From the NCBI RefSeq assembly GCF_027186265.1, contig NZ_CP114176.1, forward strand, positions 1,674,001 to 1,738,000: a DNA stretch of 64,000 nt, written 5' to 3'. Source of the DNA: Lentibacillus daqui. Lineage in GTDB: Bacteria; Bacillota; Bacilli; Bacillales; Amphibacillaceae. The notes beneath the pieces were generated by a model. That model was not told where the DNA came from and did not search any database. It worked only from the letters and a program-made list of their open reading frames with translations. This document shows positions 17,383-26,100 of the stretch, in pieces (the first letter of the stretch is position 1; every line of letters begins with the position of its first letter). The translations under genes were made by a program, and so were the position numbers.

Positions 17383-17886
17383 ATGTTAAATGTAGAAGAA
17401 ATTCAGGAATTAATTAAATTGATCGACCAAACATCTATTGACGAATTTACCTATGAAACACAGGGAACAACGATTTCGATGAAGAAGGCTTTGGGTGAAA
17501 CGATGGTGCAACCAGTTCAAAAGGTAGTAGCCCCAGTTGAAAAGCCTGCCGAAACAATTAGTAATCCATCGCCACAGCCAGTAGCAGAGCAAGATCAAGC
17601 GCAAGTATCACAAACCGCCCACACCAACGAATCAACCGTTGATTACGATTATGAGATTACGTCCCCAATGGTCGGTACATTATATTCTTCTTCATCACCG
17701 GAGGCAGATCCATATGTACAAAAAGGCAGCACAGTGCAAAAAGATACCGTGGTTTGTATCATTGAAGCAATGAAATTATTTAACGAAATTGAAGCGGAAG
17801 TGAATGGAGAAATCGTCGAGATCTTAGTGGATGATGGCGAATTGGTGGAATATGGTCAGCCGTTATTCCGAGTCAAGACGAAGTAA
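17383..17886 (+). CDS. accB: Biotin carboxyl carrier protein of acetyl-CoA carboxylase
   Basis: 167 residues. The protein has a conserved N-terminal helix (to about 32), a flexible Pro/Gln/Ala-rich linker (40-90) and a C-terminal biotinyl domain. The biotinylated lysine is K131 in EAMKLFNE. It carries carboxybiotin between AccC and the carboxyltransferase in the first step of fatty acid synthesis. ATG 17383 follows AAAGGGG. A TATAAT at 17194-17199 lacks a good -35. The 280-bp leader holds nothing else I recognise. accC follows at 12 nt. Confidence 0.96.
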   Translation: MLNVEEIQELIKLIDQTSIDEFTYETQGTTISMKKALGETMVQPVQKVVAPVEKPAETISNPSPQPVAEQDQAQVSQTAHTNESTVDYDYEITSPMVGTLYSSSSPEADPYVQKGSTVQKDTVVCIIEAMKLFNEIEAEVNGEIVEILVDDGELVEYGQPLFRVKTK

Positions 17887-17898
17887 GGGGACGATAGC

Positions 17899-19254
17899 AT
17901 GATTAAAAAACTATTGATCGCGAACAGAGGGGAGATCGCTGTTCGAATTATTCGCGCATGTAAGGAAATGGACATAGAAACTGTTGCTGTATATTCAGAG
18001 GCAGATAAAGAATCATTACATGTAAAGCTTGCTGATGAAGCATACTGCATTGGGCCGACATCAAGCAAAGATAGTTACCTTAATTTCACCAACATTATGA
18101 GTGTTGCTACGATGACCGAGGTGGATGCCATTCATCCGGGATATGGATTTTTATCGGAAAACGCAGATTTTGCCGAGATCTGTCGGGCTTGTAATGTTAC
18201 TTTCGTTGGTCCATCCTCGAATGCTATCCAGCAAATGGGAATCAAAGATGTTGCCAGGGAAACAATGAAGAACGCGGATGTACCAATCGTTCCCGGTTCT
18301 GAAGGAATCATTGAATCCGAAGAAGAAGCAATCGAAGTTGCAGAAAAGATTGGCTATCCAGTCATTATTAAAGCTACTGCCGGGGGCGGTGGAAAAGGGA
18401 TCCGTGTTGCTCATGATCAAGACAACCTGATCAAGGGAATCCGGATTACACAAAAAGAGGCAGAAACCTCTTTTGGTAATGCCGGCGTATATTTGGAAAA
18501 GTTTATTGAAGATTTCCGCCATGTTGAAATCCAGGTTTTAGCGGATCAGCATGGGAATGTAATTCATTTGGGTGAACGGGATTGTACGATTCAGCGCCGA
18601 TTGCAAAAATTGGTAGAAGAATCGCCATCACCAGCGTTGACACCTCAAATAAGGAAGCAAATGGGTGAAGCTGCTGTAAAAGCCGCCAAAGCGGTAGACT
18701 ATGTTGGAGCAGGTACGATTGAATTTATTTTTGACCGGTCGAGCAAGTCATTCTATTTTATGGAAATGAATACACGTATCCAAGTGGAACATCCGGTAAC
18801 TGAAATGGTCACTGGCATCGATCTGGTTAAGGAACAAATTAATATTGCTAACGGCAAACCATTATCTATTACCCAGGAAGAAGTTGAATTCGAGGGCTGG
18901 GCAATTGAATGTCGGATTAATGCGGAGAACCCGTTTAAAAACTTTATGCCTTCACCAGGCAAAATTGCGATGTATTTACCACCAGGCGGTTTAGGGGTTC
19001 GCGTTGATTCAGCAGTATATCCGGACTACACCATACCGCCATATTATGATTCCATGATTGCGAAATTAGTCGCCTATGGGCCAACAAGAAAAGAAGCCAT
19101 TCAACGGATGAAACGTGCCTTGGATGAATATGTTATTGAAGGGATTTATTCGACGGTTCCGTTTCATCGGATCATTATGGACCATGAAGTGTTTGTTGGC
19201 GGTGATTTTAATACGAAATTCCTGGAAGAACATCCGATTGAGGAAATTGAATAA
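17899..19254 (+). CDS. accC: Biotin carboxylase subunit of acetyl-CoA carboxylase
   Basis: 451 residues, the normal length. ATP-grasp enzyme that carboxylates the biotin of AccB. The N-terminal LLIANRGEIAVRIIRACKE, the glycine-rich ATP loop KATAGGGGKGIRV (near 160-170), and EMNTRIQVEHPVTE (near 288-300) are all present. It starts 12 nt after accB and forms the standard accBC pair. The next gene, yqhY, follows closely and is commonly linked to acc genes in Firmicutes. Confidence 0.97.
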   Translation: MIKKLLIANRGEIAVRIIRACKEMDIETVAVYSEADKESLHVKLADEAYCIGPTSSKDSYLNFTNIMSVATMTEVDAIHPGYGFLSENADFAEICRACNVTFVGPSSNAIQQMGIKDVARETMKNADVPIVPGSEGIIESEEEAIEVAEKIGYPVIIKATAGGGGKGIRVAHDQDNLIKGIRITQKEAETSFGNAGVYLEKFIEDFRHVEIQVLADQHGNVIHLGERDCTIQRRLQKLVEESPSPALTPQIRKQMGEAAVKAAKAVDYVGAGTIEFIFDRSSKSFYFMEMNTRIQVEHPVTEMVTGIDLVKEQINIANGKPLSITQEEVEFEGWAIECRINAENPFKNFMPSPGKIAMYLPPGGLGVRVDSAVYPDYTIPPYYDSMIAKLVAYGPTRKEAIQRMKRALDEYVIEGIYSTVPFHRIIMDHEVFVGGDFNTKFLEEHPIEEIE

Positions 19255-19280
19255 GGTGAGTGTTCAAAAGGAGGGTAAAT

Positions 19281-19676
19281 ATGAGTGAACAACCATTATT
19301 AGACGTTAGTGATGATACAAGTCTTGGAAAGGTTGAAATTGCCCCTGAGGTTATAGAGGTAATTACCGGTATTGCAGCCTCTGAAGTAGACGGCCTGTCA
19401 TCTATGCGTGGCAATTTTGCTGCCGGGGTGGTGGAACGCTTAGGGAAGAAGTCACATGGTAAAGGGGTCAAGGTCGAATTAACTGATTCAGGGATATTGA
19501 TTGATCTGTATGTCGTTTTAAACTTTGGCGTTTCCATTCCGGAAGTTGCTCAAAAGCTACAAACGAATATCAGACAGACAATTAAAAATATGACTGCACT
19601 TGAAATCGCGGAAATTAACATTCATGTCGTTGGGATCCAAATGGAAAATCGTGAACAAGCAGAAACCGACGAATAG
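19281..19676 (+). CDS. yqhY: Asp23/Gls24 family envelope-stress protein YqhY
   Basis: 131 residues of the Asp23 (Gls24) family, with the core VEIAPEVIEVITGIAASEVDG. In B. subtilis the orthologue lies after accBC and its loss perturbs acetyl-CoA carboxylase activity. I use ATG 19281 behind TTCAAAAGGAGGGTAAAT. The in-frame extension from 19260 would include the ribosome-binding site and is not conserved. That ribosome-binding site is identical over 15 bases to the start of the repeat family in this window. A terminator follows. Confidence 0.92.
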   Translation: MSEQPLLDVSDDTSLGKVEIAPEVIEVITGIAASEVDGLSSMRGNFAAGVVERLGKKSHGKGVKVELTDSGILIDLYVVLNFGVSIPEVAQKLQTNIRQTIKNMTALEIAEINIHVVGIQMENREQAETDE

Positions 19677-19679
19677 AAA

Positions 19680-19727
19680 TAAAAAGCCATGGTCCAAGGA
19701 ATACGCCCTTGGCCATGGCTTTTATTG
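19680..19727 (+). terminator. Terminator after yqhY
   Basis: AAAAGCCATGG and CCATGGCTTTT form the base of a long stem, extended inwards by AAGG/CCTT, followed by TTATTG. It ends the accB-accC-yqhY unit. Confidence 0.88.
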
Positions 19728-19848
19728 CGGAGAATCTATATGATATATCCATGTTCGCAAAGGTGCATGCCCAGCTACCAGAGCGCTTTTACTTTTCATG
19801 TAATCATGTTATGATTTGTAGAGATATAATAGAAGGAGTAGTGTTTTG

Positions 19849-20223
19849 ATGAAACGTCATGCGGCAAGAGAGAAGGCCTTTCAAATTTTATTTCAACTGG
19901 ACATCAATGAAATAAACCCCAAACATGTTGCAGAGGAGCAAGTGAAACAGGATGCATTTTTGGAAAAACTTGTGTCAGGTGTCATCAATCATAAAACAGA
20001 AATTGATTCAGTGATTACGAATCATTTGGAGAAATGGTCTATCACCAGGATCGCGACAGTAGAACGGACTATACTGCGAATAGCAACTTATGAATTACGT
20101 TATCTTGATGATATGCCAGCAAAAGTTTCCATCAATGAGGCTGTTGAATTGGCACACACGTACGGGGATGACAAGTCCGGTAAATTTGTTAATGGCGTTT
20201 TATCACGCATTAACGGGCTGTAA
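19849..20223 (+). CDS. nusB: Transcription antitermination factor NusB
   Basis: 124 residues, an all-helical RNA-binding protein that acts with NusE/S10 in rRNA antitermination. Conserved elements are KRHAAREKAFQILFQLD at the start and VSINEAVELAHTYGDDKSGKFVNGVL near the end. ATG 19849 is chosen; a TTG one codon earlier (19846) is equally spaced from GAAGGAG and cannot be excluded. A TATAAT (19825-19830) lies just upstream with a poor -35. Confidence 0.95.
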   Translation: MKRHAAREKAFQILFQLDINEINPKHVAEEQVKQDAFLEKLVSGVINHKTEIDSVITNHLEKWSITRIATVERTILRIATYELRYLDDMPAKVSINEAVELAHTYGDDKSGKFVNGVLSRINGL

Positions 20224-20304
20224 TACCGCCTCCTTTTTTAAGCGCGAGTAAACTCAACCAAGAAGAAAGGGTAAACGGCCCATAAATCAAAAGGGGATGA
20301 GGAC

Positions 20305-21159
20305 TTGACGGCAGAAGTGATAAATGGTAAGGAATTGGCAGCTGAAATCAAGGCGGAGATGAAGGCAGAGGTATCCCGCTTACGTGAACAAGGACTAATA
20401 CCACATTTAACGGTAGTGTTAGTTGGAGATGACCCGGCATCAAAATCATATATAAATGGGAAGAAAAAAGCATCCGGGGAAATAGGGATTTCATCGCAAA
20501 TCATTGAACTTCCCTCGTCTACAACAGAAAAAGAATTGCTTGAATTGATTGACCGGCTCAATCATGATCGGGATGTTCACGGAATATTGGTTCAGTTACC
20601 ATTACCGGAACATATCCAGGAACAATCGATCATTGAGGCAATTGATCCGGCGAAGGACGTTGACGGGTTCCATCCAATTAATGTTGGTCGAATGATGACA
20701 GGTAAGGATTCATTCCTGTCTTGCACACCATATGGAATTATAACCATGCTAAAATCCCGGGATATTCAAATAGCTGGTAAACATGCGGTTGTCATTGGCA
20801 GAAGCAATATAGTTGGCAAGCCGGTTGGCCAACTTTTGCTCAATGAAAATGCGACGGTAACGTATTGCCATTCCAAAACAGCGGATTTAAAACATCATAC
20901 CCAACAAGCAGATATCCTCGTCGTTGCTGTTGGCAGGGCGAATGCAATTGATGCCGATTATTTGAAGGATGGAGCTGTAGTTGTTGATGTAGGAATCAAT
21001 CGATTGGCTGATGGCTCGCTTACGGGTGATGTTGATTTTGACAGTGCAAAGGCAAGAGCTGCATACATTACACCGGTGCCAAAAGGTGTGGGGCCAATGA
21101 CGATTACCATGCTATTGAAGAACACGATTAAAGCTGCGATTGGACTGGCAGACCATTGA
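20305..21159 (+). CDS. folD: Bifunctional methylenetetrahydrofolate dehydrogenase / cyclohydrolase FolD
   Basis: 284 residues, the family length. It interconverts methylene-, methenyl- and formyl-tetrahydrofolate with NADP. The catalytic lysine lies in SYINGKKKASGEIG, and the signature PVPKGVGPMTITMLLKNT closes the C-terminus. The Rossmann motif is VVIGRSNIVGKPVG. The start is TTG 20305 behind AAGGGGATGAGG. The stop overlaps the xseA start by 3-4 nt. Confidence 0.96.
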   Translation: MTAEVINGKELAAEIKAEMKAEVSRLREQGLIPHLTVVLVGDDPASKSYINGKKKASGEIGISSQIIELPSSTTEKELLELIDRLNHDRDVHGILVQLPLPEHIQEQSIIEAIDPAKDVDGFHPINVGRMMTGKDSFLSCTPYGIITMLKSRDIQIAGKHAVVIGRSNIVGKPVGQLLLNENATVTYCHSKTADLKHHTQQADILVVAVGRANAIDADYLKDGAVVVDVGINRLADGSLTGDVDFDSAKARAAYITPVPKGVGPMTITMLLKNTIKAAIGLADH

Positions 21160-22556
21160 ACGATAAATATCTAACAGTTACGGCCCTGACAAAATATATT
21201 AAGCGGAAATTTGATACCGACCCACACTTGCAAATCATTTGGCTAAGAGGAGAAATTTCCAATTTTAAACACCATAGCCGGGGTCATATGTACCTGACGA
21301 TAAAAGATGAATATTCGCAAGTGCGAGCTGTTATGTTTGCCGGAAATAACCGGTATTTAAAATTCGTCCCGGAAAATGGTATGCGTGTCCTGATCAAAGG
21401 GAAAATTGGTGTATATGAACCACAAGGGCAGTACCAGCTTTATATTCAGCAAATGCAGCCCGATGGCATTGGTGCATTGTATTTAGCTTTTGAACAATTA
21501 AAGGAAAAACTACATAAATTGGGGTACTTTGAAGAGAGCATCAAGAAACAATTACCAAAATATCCAAAGCATATTGGTGTGATTACTTCACCAACTGGAG
21601 CTGCTGTTCGTGATATCATTACAACAATTAAACGAAGGTACCCGATCGTTGAAACGACTGTTATACCGGTGCTTGTGCAAGGACAGGCTGCTGCTGATTC
21701 GATTAAACGGGCGATCGAATATGCCAACAAACTGGCAGCATTCGATGTGCTTATTGTCGGTCGAGGCGGCGGTTCGATTGAGGAATTATGGAGCTTTAAT
21801 GAAGAAATCGTTGCCCAAGCAATTTTTCATTCAGAAATTCCGATCATTTCCGCTGTCGGACATGAAACAGATGTAACGATTAGTGATTACATCGCCGACT
21901 TGCGCGCACCAACCCCAACCGGAGCAGCAGAACTCGCTGTCCCTTCACAAGTGGAACTAATGGATAAAATTCAAGGGTTCAAACGCTCCTTGACGAAAAT
22001 AATGACCCAAAATATCACTCAGGCTGAAACGCATTTAAACCGTATGAAACGGGCATATGCATTTCGGTATCCCGAACAGCTTGTCGTTCAAAAAGAGCAG
22101 GAACTGGATAAGCTGGTTGAACGAGTGGAAAAGGGTTTTAATCAAGTGACTGCCGATAAACAACGGTCATTACAAGTGATTGAACAACGTTTACTAAATC
22201 AGCATCCCCGAGAATTGTTGGAACAAATGAAAAAGGAATTAAAGCAAATAACCAAACAACAGCGTAATGCTATGAAGCAAATCGTTAAAAGAAAATCTGT
22301 AACTTTTGCAAATATGATTGATAAACTATCCTTGTTAAATCCACTGGAAACGATGAAACGTGGCTATGCCATTCCATATGCAGCCAATGGTCAGATTATC
22401 CGATCGATAGCGGCTGTAGATTCAAATGAGGACATTTCCGTTCAGCTTGCGGACGGATTACTGGATTGCAGGATTACTGAGAAATACCGGTCACGAAAAC
22501 TCGATACCGGACAAGGCACGAGTATGGAGGAGGAGCATGATGGAGACGACATCTGA
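21156..22556 (+). CDS. xseA: Exodeoxyribonuclease VII large subunit
   Basis: 466 residues (usual 450). An N-terminal OB-fold (about 4-100) binds single-stranded DNA, followed by the catalytic domain with GVITSPTGAAVRDI, LIVGRGGGSIEELWSFN and SAVGHETDVTISD, then a long coiled coil (about 280-410) that binds XseB. It digests single-stranded DNA from both ends. The start TTG 21156 overlaps the folD stop. xseB overlaps its 3' end. Confidence 0.96.
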   Translation: MNDKYLTVTALTKYIKRKFDTDPHLQIIWLRGEISNFKHHSRGHMYLTIKDEYSQVRAVMFAGNNRYLKFVPENGMRVLIKGKIGVYEPQGQYQLYIQQMQPDGIGALYLAFEQLKEKLHKLGYFEESIKKQLPKYPKHIGVITSPTGAAVRDIITTIKRRYPIVETTVIPVLVQGQAAADSIKRAIEYANKLAAFDVLIVGRGGGSIEELWSFNEEIVAQAIFHSEIPIISAVGHETDVTISDYIADLRAPTPTGAAELAVPSQVELMDKIQGFKRSLTKIMTQNITQAETHLNRMKRAYAFRYPEQLVVQKEQELDKLVERVEKGFNQVTADKQRSLQVIEQRLLNQHPRELLEQMKKELKQITKQQRNAMKQIVKRKSVTFANMIDKLSLLNPLETMKRGYAIPYAANGQIIRSIAAVDSNEDISVQLADGLLDCRITEKYRSRKLDTGQGTSMEEEHDGDDI

Positions 22557-22776
22557 AGAAATTTCGTTTGAAGAGGCCATGTTAGAATTGGAAAAGATTG
22601 TAGAACGGCTGGAAGAAGGAGATGTACCTCTGGAAAAGGCCATTTCCTATTATCAGGACGGTATGAAACTTTCTAAATTATGTAATGATAAACTGAAACA
22701 GGTACAAGACCAAATGACTAAAATAATGAATGAACAGGGAGAAACGGAACCATTTACGATTCAGGAGGAAGAGTAG
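22540..22776 (+). CDS. xseB: Exodeoxyribonuclease VII small subunit
   Basis: 78 residues, a two-helix protein with SFEEAMLELEKIVERLEEGDV and the conserved DGMKLSKLCNDKL. It wraps around the XseA coiled coil. I choose ATG 22540 because AGGAGG (22528-22533) lies 6 nt upstream; ATG 22537 immediately before is the alternative. A longer in-frame start at 22426 lies inside xseA and is not conserved. It overlaps xseA by 17 nt and ispA by 1 nt. Confidence 0.94.
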   Translation: METTSEEISFEEAMLELEKIVERLEEGDVPLEKAISYYQDGMKLSKLCNDKLKQVQDQMTKIMNEQGETEPFTIQEEE

Positions 22777-23660
22777 TGCCGCAAACATTTGAACAGTATA
22801 TCGAACAAAACAAGAAAATAATCGATGAGGAATTGCGCCGTTATTGTCAATCATTACGGATTCCCAATCGTTTAAAAGAAGCAATGCTATACTCGCTTGA
22901 AGCGGGGGGAAAACGATTGCGTCCAATTTTGCTCATGGCTGGCTTTGAAGCATATGGCAAGGAGAAAAGTAACGTATTGTCAACAGCAGTCGCATTGGAA
23001 ATGATTCACACGTATTCCCTGATTCATGATGATCTGCCAGCGATGGATAATGATGATTTCCGCCGTGGAAAACCGACAAACCATCGTGTGTTTGATGAAG
23101 CGACCGCAATCCTGGCTGGTGATGCCTTATTGACGTACAGTTTCGAAATTATTGCTGATGATCCGCTGCTTACTCAGGACCAGAAGGTGGAGGTTATTAA
23201 ACTGCTGTCTCAGGCCAGTGGACCAAAAGGAATGGTGGCTGGGCAGATGCTGGATATGGAGGCGGAAAACAATGAAATATCCTTGGCAGAACTGGAAGAA
23301 ATTCATGCACAAAAGACCGGGGAGTTGTTTGCGTTTGCGATAACGGCTGGTGCATATCTTGGAGGAGCAACACCTGGCCAACTGGAACATTTGCGGGAAT
23401 TTGCACACTGTTTGGGACTGATTTTTCAAGTTCAGGATGATATTCTTGACGTAATAGGTGATGAAGATAAAATCGGCAAACCGCTTGGCAGCGATGTAAC
23501 CAACGACAAAAACACATACCCCAAATTATTGAGTCTCGATGGCGCACAAAATAAGAAACAAGTTTATAAAGAAAAAGCGAATACAGCCTTGGAAAAAGCC
23601 GGAGCGGAAACTTCCTTACTAATGGAACTAACCGATTATTTTAGTAACCGCGACCATTAA
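22776..23660 (+). CDS. ispA: Farnesyl diphosphate synthase
   Basis: 294 residues, an all-helical trans-prenyltransferase. The first aspartate-rich motif is DDLPAMDNDD and the second is DDILD, both intact and both followed by the expected arginine or lysine residues. It condenses isopentenyl diphosphate with dimethylallyl and geranyl diphosphate. GTG 22776 overlaps the xseB stop by one base; AGGAGGAAG lies just upstream. OLE RNA follows about 150 bp downstream, the classic position for that RNA. Confidence 0.96.
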   Translation: MPQTFEQYIEQNKKIIDEELRRYCQSLRIPNRLKEAMLYSLEAGGKRLRPILLMAGFEAYGKEKSNVLSTAVALEMIHTYSLIHDDLPAMDNDDFRRGKPTNHRVFDEATAILAGDALLTYSFEIIADDPLLTQDQKVEVIKLLSQASGPKGMVAGQMLDMEAENNEISLAELEEIHAQKTGELFAFAITAGAYLGGATPGQLEHLREFAHCLGLIFQVQDDILDVIGDEDKIGKPLGSDVTNDKNTYPKLLSLDGAQNKKQVYKEKANTALEKAGAETSLLMELTDYFSNRDH

Positions 23661-23776
23661 AAACAAAGGCGTTGAAGCCGGCTGTGGATCGCTTTGGATG
23701 CAAAAACCGACTTGAGGGATGTCGTCTTATGGCAATGTGAAAGGACCTGCATCCTGACGTCATGATGGTAAAATCG

Positions 23777-23805
23777 TAGAAATTTGGTGCGAAACATGCT
23801 ATAAT
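23777..23805 (+). promoter_or_regulatory. Candidate sigma-A promoter of OLE RNA
   Basis: TAGAAA at 23777-23782 (4 of 6 to TTGACA), a 17-bp spacer and a perfect TATAAT at 23800-23805. The expected start site is near 23812, a few bases before the closing helix of the RNA. Confidence 0.65.
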
Positions 23806-23811
23806 ATAGTC

Positions 23812-24425
23812 AATACGGAATGGTGCAGTATTCTAGTCAGCCCTCCGCTCCTGAAGGCAGGCCTAAAAATCTGCTAAAGGGCACATCGATGAAGTTCCTT
23901 GTGTTGGCTTGAGGCGCCCAGCCTTGGGTCAGTGCTGGGAGTTAAGGTTTTAGGGCGATCCACAAAGGCATGTGGGCGATGACCCTATTACCGCGGAGGC
24001 CCATATCTGTCGTGATGACTAAGCCTAGGAATCATTATGGAATGGGGTATGAACCTGCTTATGTGAGGGAAGGGACAACTCACATGCAGCGTAGCCTGCC
24101 TTGAGTGGTACTTGAGAGGATTGGACTTTAAAAATAGTAAATCAGATGGCCACTGGTTTCACTATTGTTTTCTCCATGAAATCGAGACTGCAAAAGAGGC
24201 TAGGGAACGGTTAAAGGCTGTTGAGGAAATCTCCTAGACTGTTCTTATGGACGTATAAAAGAGATTATAGTGTGGACTAAGTGGTAATCCAGTCCGGCTT
24301 TTGGTGACAAGCCGAGATGGTTTTAAAGGGGAACCGCCTTTTATGGCAACATTGGGTAACCATCTGGGAAAACCTACTGGACCTAAGCCACAGTTTTAAT
24401 CTTTTGTACGGCCATTCCGGTTCTA
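23812..24425 (+). ncRNA. ole: OLE RNA (ornate large extremophilic RNA)
   Basis: About 610 nt without a reading frame, GC-richer than its flanks. It lies between ispA and a gene for an OapA-like membrane protein, the diagnostic position of OLE RNA. The ends close on each other: CGGAATGG (23816-23823) is complementary to CCATTCCG (24412-24419). Length, location and partner gene all agree with OLE, which forms membrane ribonucleoprotein complexes with OapA and other proteins and supports growth under cold, alcohol and Mg2+ stress in Bacillus halodurans. A TATAAT lies just before the predicted 5' end. No terminator follows, so it may be processed from a transcript continuing into oapA. I excluded group II intron and RNase P RNA because their core motifs are missing. 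Confidence 0.9.
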
Positions 24426-24435
24426 CATACCAAGA

Positions 24436-24638
24436 GTGTTCAAAAGGAGGATAAAAAGGACCAAGAAGTTCGAGGCGGCGTAGTTTTGAGCAGCGGGCTT
24501 GTATAGGTTGAGCAGCGGAAAAACAAGCCAACGAACTTCTTCAAAGGAAGGCCGACTAAAAACGGGCTTGCGCTCAGGCGTCGGCATACCCCTTTTGCAA
24601 GGGCACGTCATTTTTACCGGACTGTTTGAACATCCTCT
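24436..24638 (+). repeat. Structured intergenic repeat, copy 3 (between OLE RNA and oapA)
   Basis: 203 bp, beginning GTGTTCAAAAGGAGGATAAA about 10 nt after the OLE closing helix and ending CGGACTGTTTGAACATCC just before oapA. It has the GCCGAC/GTCGGC and CCCCTTTTGCAAGGG elements. The end has one substitution (ACTGTTTGAA) that slightly weakens end pairing. Confidence 0.9.
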
Positions 24639-24661
24639 AATTTATTCAAATGAGGTAAAGA

Positions 24662-25234
24662 ATGAAATCACATATAAAAAGCTCGATTAAATTTAGTTTA
24701 ACCACTGCCGTTATCACATTTGTGTTAGCGGCAATTTTTTCAGTCATATCACAGTCATTGTTAAGTGATGTCATGTGGGTTGTTGGATTATTGATTGTAC
24801 TGTTTATCGTCTTAATTGGCGTGGTATTCGATATGCTGGGAATTGCCGCAACTGCTGCAGATGAGAAGCCATTTCATGCGATGGCTGCTGAAAAAATAAA
24901 TGGGGCAAAAGAGGCGGTCCGAATTATTCGTAATGCTGACAAGTTTGCCAGTTTTTGTAACGATGTGATCGGTGACATCTCCGGGATTGTTAGTGGAACA
25001 GCAACTACTATTGTTGTGTTACAAATTGCCAACATGCTGGGACAAGGCGATGGCTCTTCTGCTCAAATAGCCTTAAACGTGTTTTTAACAAGTTTAGTTG
25101 CGGCAATAACTGTGGGCGGGAAAGCATTTGGAAAATATTTTGCGATCCATGCCTCCACGAATATTATTTTTTACACTGGAAAAGTGGTTGCGTTTTTAGA
25201 TCACCGTTTCAAAATCAAGATATTATCTAAATAA
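24662..25234 (+). CDS. oapA: OLE-associated membrane protein OapA
   Basis: 190 residues with four predicted membrane helices (about 13-31, 38-58, 112-135 and 143-163). The charged segment between helices 2 and 3 carries AADEKPFHAMAAEKINGAKEA and NADKFASFCNDVIGDISGIVSG. This is the DUF21-like layout of OapA, the dimeric partner that carries OLE RNA to the membrane. Identification rests on this and on its place directly after OLE RNA. ATG 24662 follows TGAGGTAAAG. Repeat copy 3 lies between RNA and gene. In B. halodurans dxs follows; here tlyA follows instead. Confidence 0.9.
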   Translation: MKSHIKSSIKFSLTTAVITFVLAAIFSVISQSLLSDVMWVVGLLIVLFIVLIGVVFDMLGIAATAADEKPFHAMAAEKINGAKEAVRIIRNADKFASFCNDVIGDISGIVSGTATTIVVLQIANMLGQGDGSSAQIALNVFLTSLVAAITVGGKAFGKYFAIHASTNIIFYTGKVVAFLDHRFKIKILSK

Positions 25235-25263
25235 AAAAATCAACAAAATTGAGGATTATGCAT

Positions 25264-26100
25264 ATGGCAAAAAAAAGATTGGATGTATTATTAGTTGAAA
25301 GGAATTTAATCGATACACGGGAAAAGGCAAAGCGGGTTATTATGGCCGGTTTAGTATTTTCCGACCAGGAGCGGATGGACAAGCCCGGTGTGAAGGTAGA
25401 CGAAACGATTCCATTGGTTATTAAGGGTAAGCAGATGCCTTATGTGGGTCGGGGCGGCCTAAAACTGGAAAAGGCCTTGAACTATTTTGCGATTTCTGTG
25501 AACGGTCGGATTATGGTTGATGTTGGATCATCAACAGGCGGTTTTACCGATTGTGCTTTGCAGCAGGGGGTAACTAGAAGTTATGCCATTGATGTTGGTT
25601 ATAATCAGCTCGATTGGAAGTTAAGGAATGATGACCGTGTTGTGGTGATGGAGCGAACCAATTTCCGCTATGTAACACCAGATATGCTTGACAAAGGAAG
25701 ACCGGATTTTGCTACTATCGATGTTTCCTTTATTTCATTAAAATTGATTTTACCTGTTTTAAAAATATTGCTGGCTGAAAACAGTGATATTATTGCCCTA
25801 ATTAAACCGCAATTTGAAGCGGGGCGTGAACAAGTTGGCAAAAAAGGAATTGTTCGGGATAAGCGGGTACATCTTCAGGTTTTGACAACAATCATTGCAT
25901 TTGCCAAAGCGGAAGGCTACCAAGTTTTCGATATAACGTACTCACCAATTACCGGCGGCGATGGCAATATCGAATTTTTAGCTCATTTTGGCTGGAATCA
26001 TGACAAAACTGGTAGAACCATCACCGATTTTGAATTGAGGCAATTAGTCGCCAAGGCACACCATAATTTCATCGTAAAAAAGAGGGAAAATGATGAGTAA
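25264..26100 (+). CDS. yqxC: TlyA family rRNA 2'-O-methyltransferase / hemolysin-like protein YqxC
   Basis: 278 residues. An S4 RNA-binding domain (about 4-65, RLDVLLVERNLIDTREKAKR) is followed by an FtsJ-type methyltransferase domain with the SAM loop VDVGSSTGGFTDCALQ and the acidic ATIDVSFISL. TlyA proteins methylate ribosomal RNA; the target in Bacillus is not settled. I choose ATG 25264, 9 nt after GAGG. In-frame ATG 25258 and TTG 25249 are alternatives. It overlaps argR by 8 nt and is part of the conserved yqxC-argR-recN unit. Confidence 0.93.
   Translation: MAKKRLDVLLVERNLIDTREKAKRVIMAGLVFSDQERMDKPGVKVDETIPLVIKGKQMPYVGRGGLKLEKALNYFAISVNGRIMVDVGSSTGGFTDCALQQGVTRSYAIDVGYNQLDWKLRNDDRVVVMERTNFRYVTPDMLDKGRPDFATIDVSFISLKLILPVLKILLAENSDIIALIKPQFEAGREQVGKKGIVRDKRVHLQVLTTIIAFAKAEGYQVFDITYSPITGGDGNIEFLAHFGWNHDKTGRTITDFELRQLVAKAHHNFIVKKRENDE

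Noticed and set aside
23812..24425. Group II intron or RNase P RNA in the ispA-oapA gap
   Set aside because: No domain V-like hairpin, reverse transcriptase or RNase P core motifs are seen. Position, length and partner gene fit OLE RNA.
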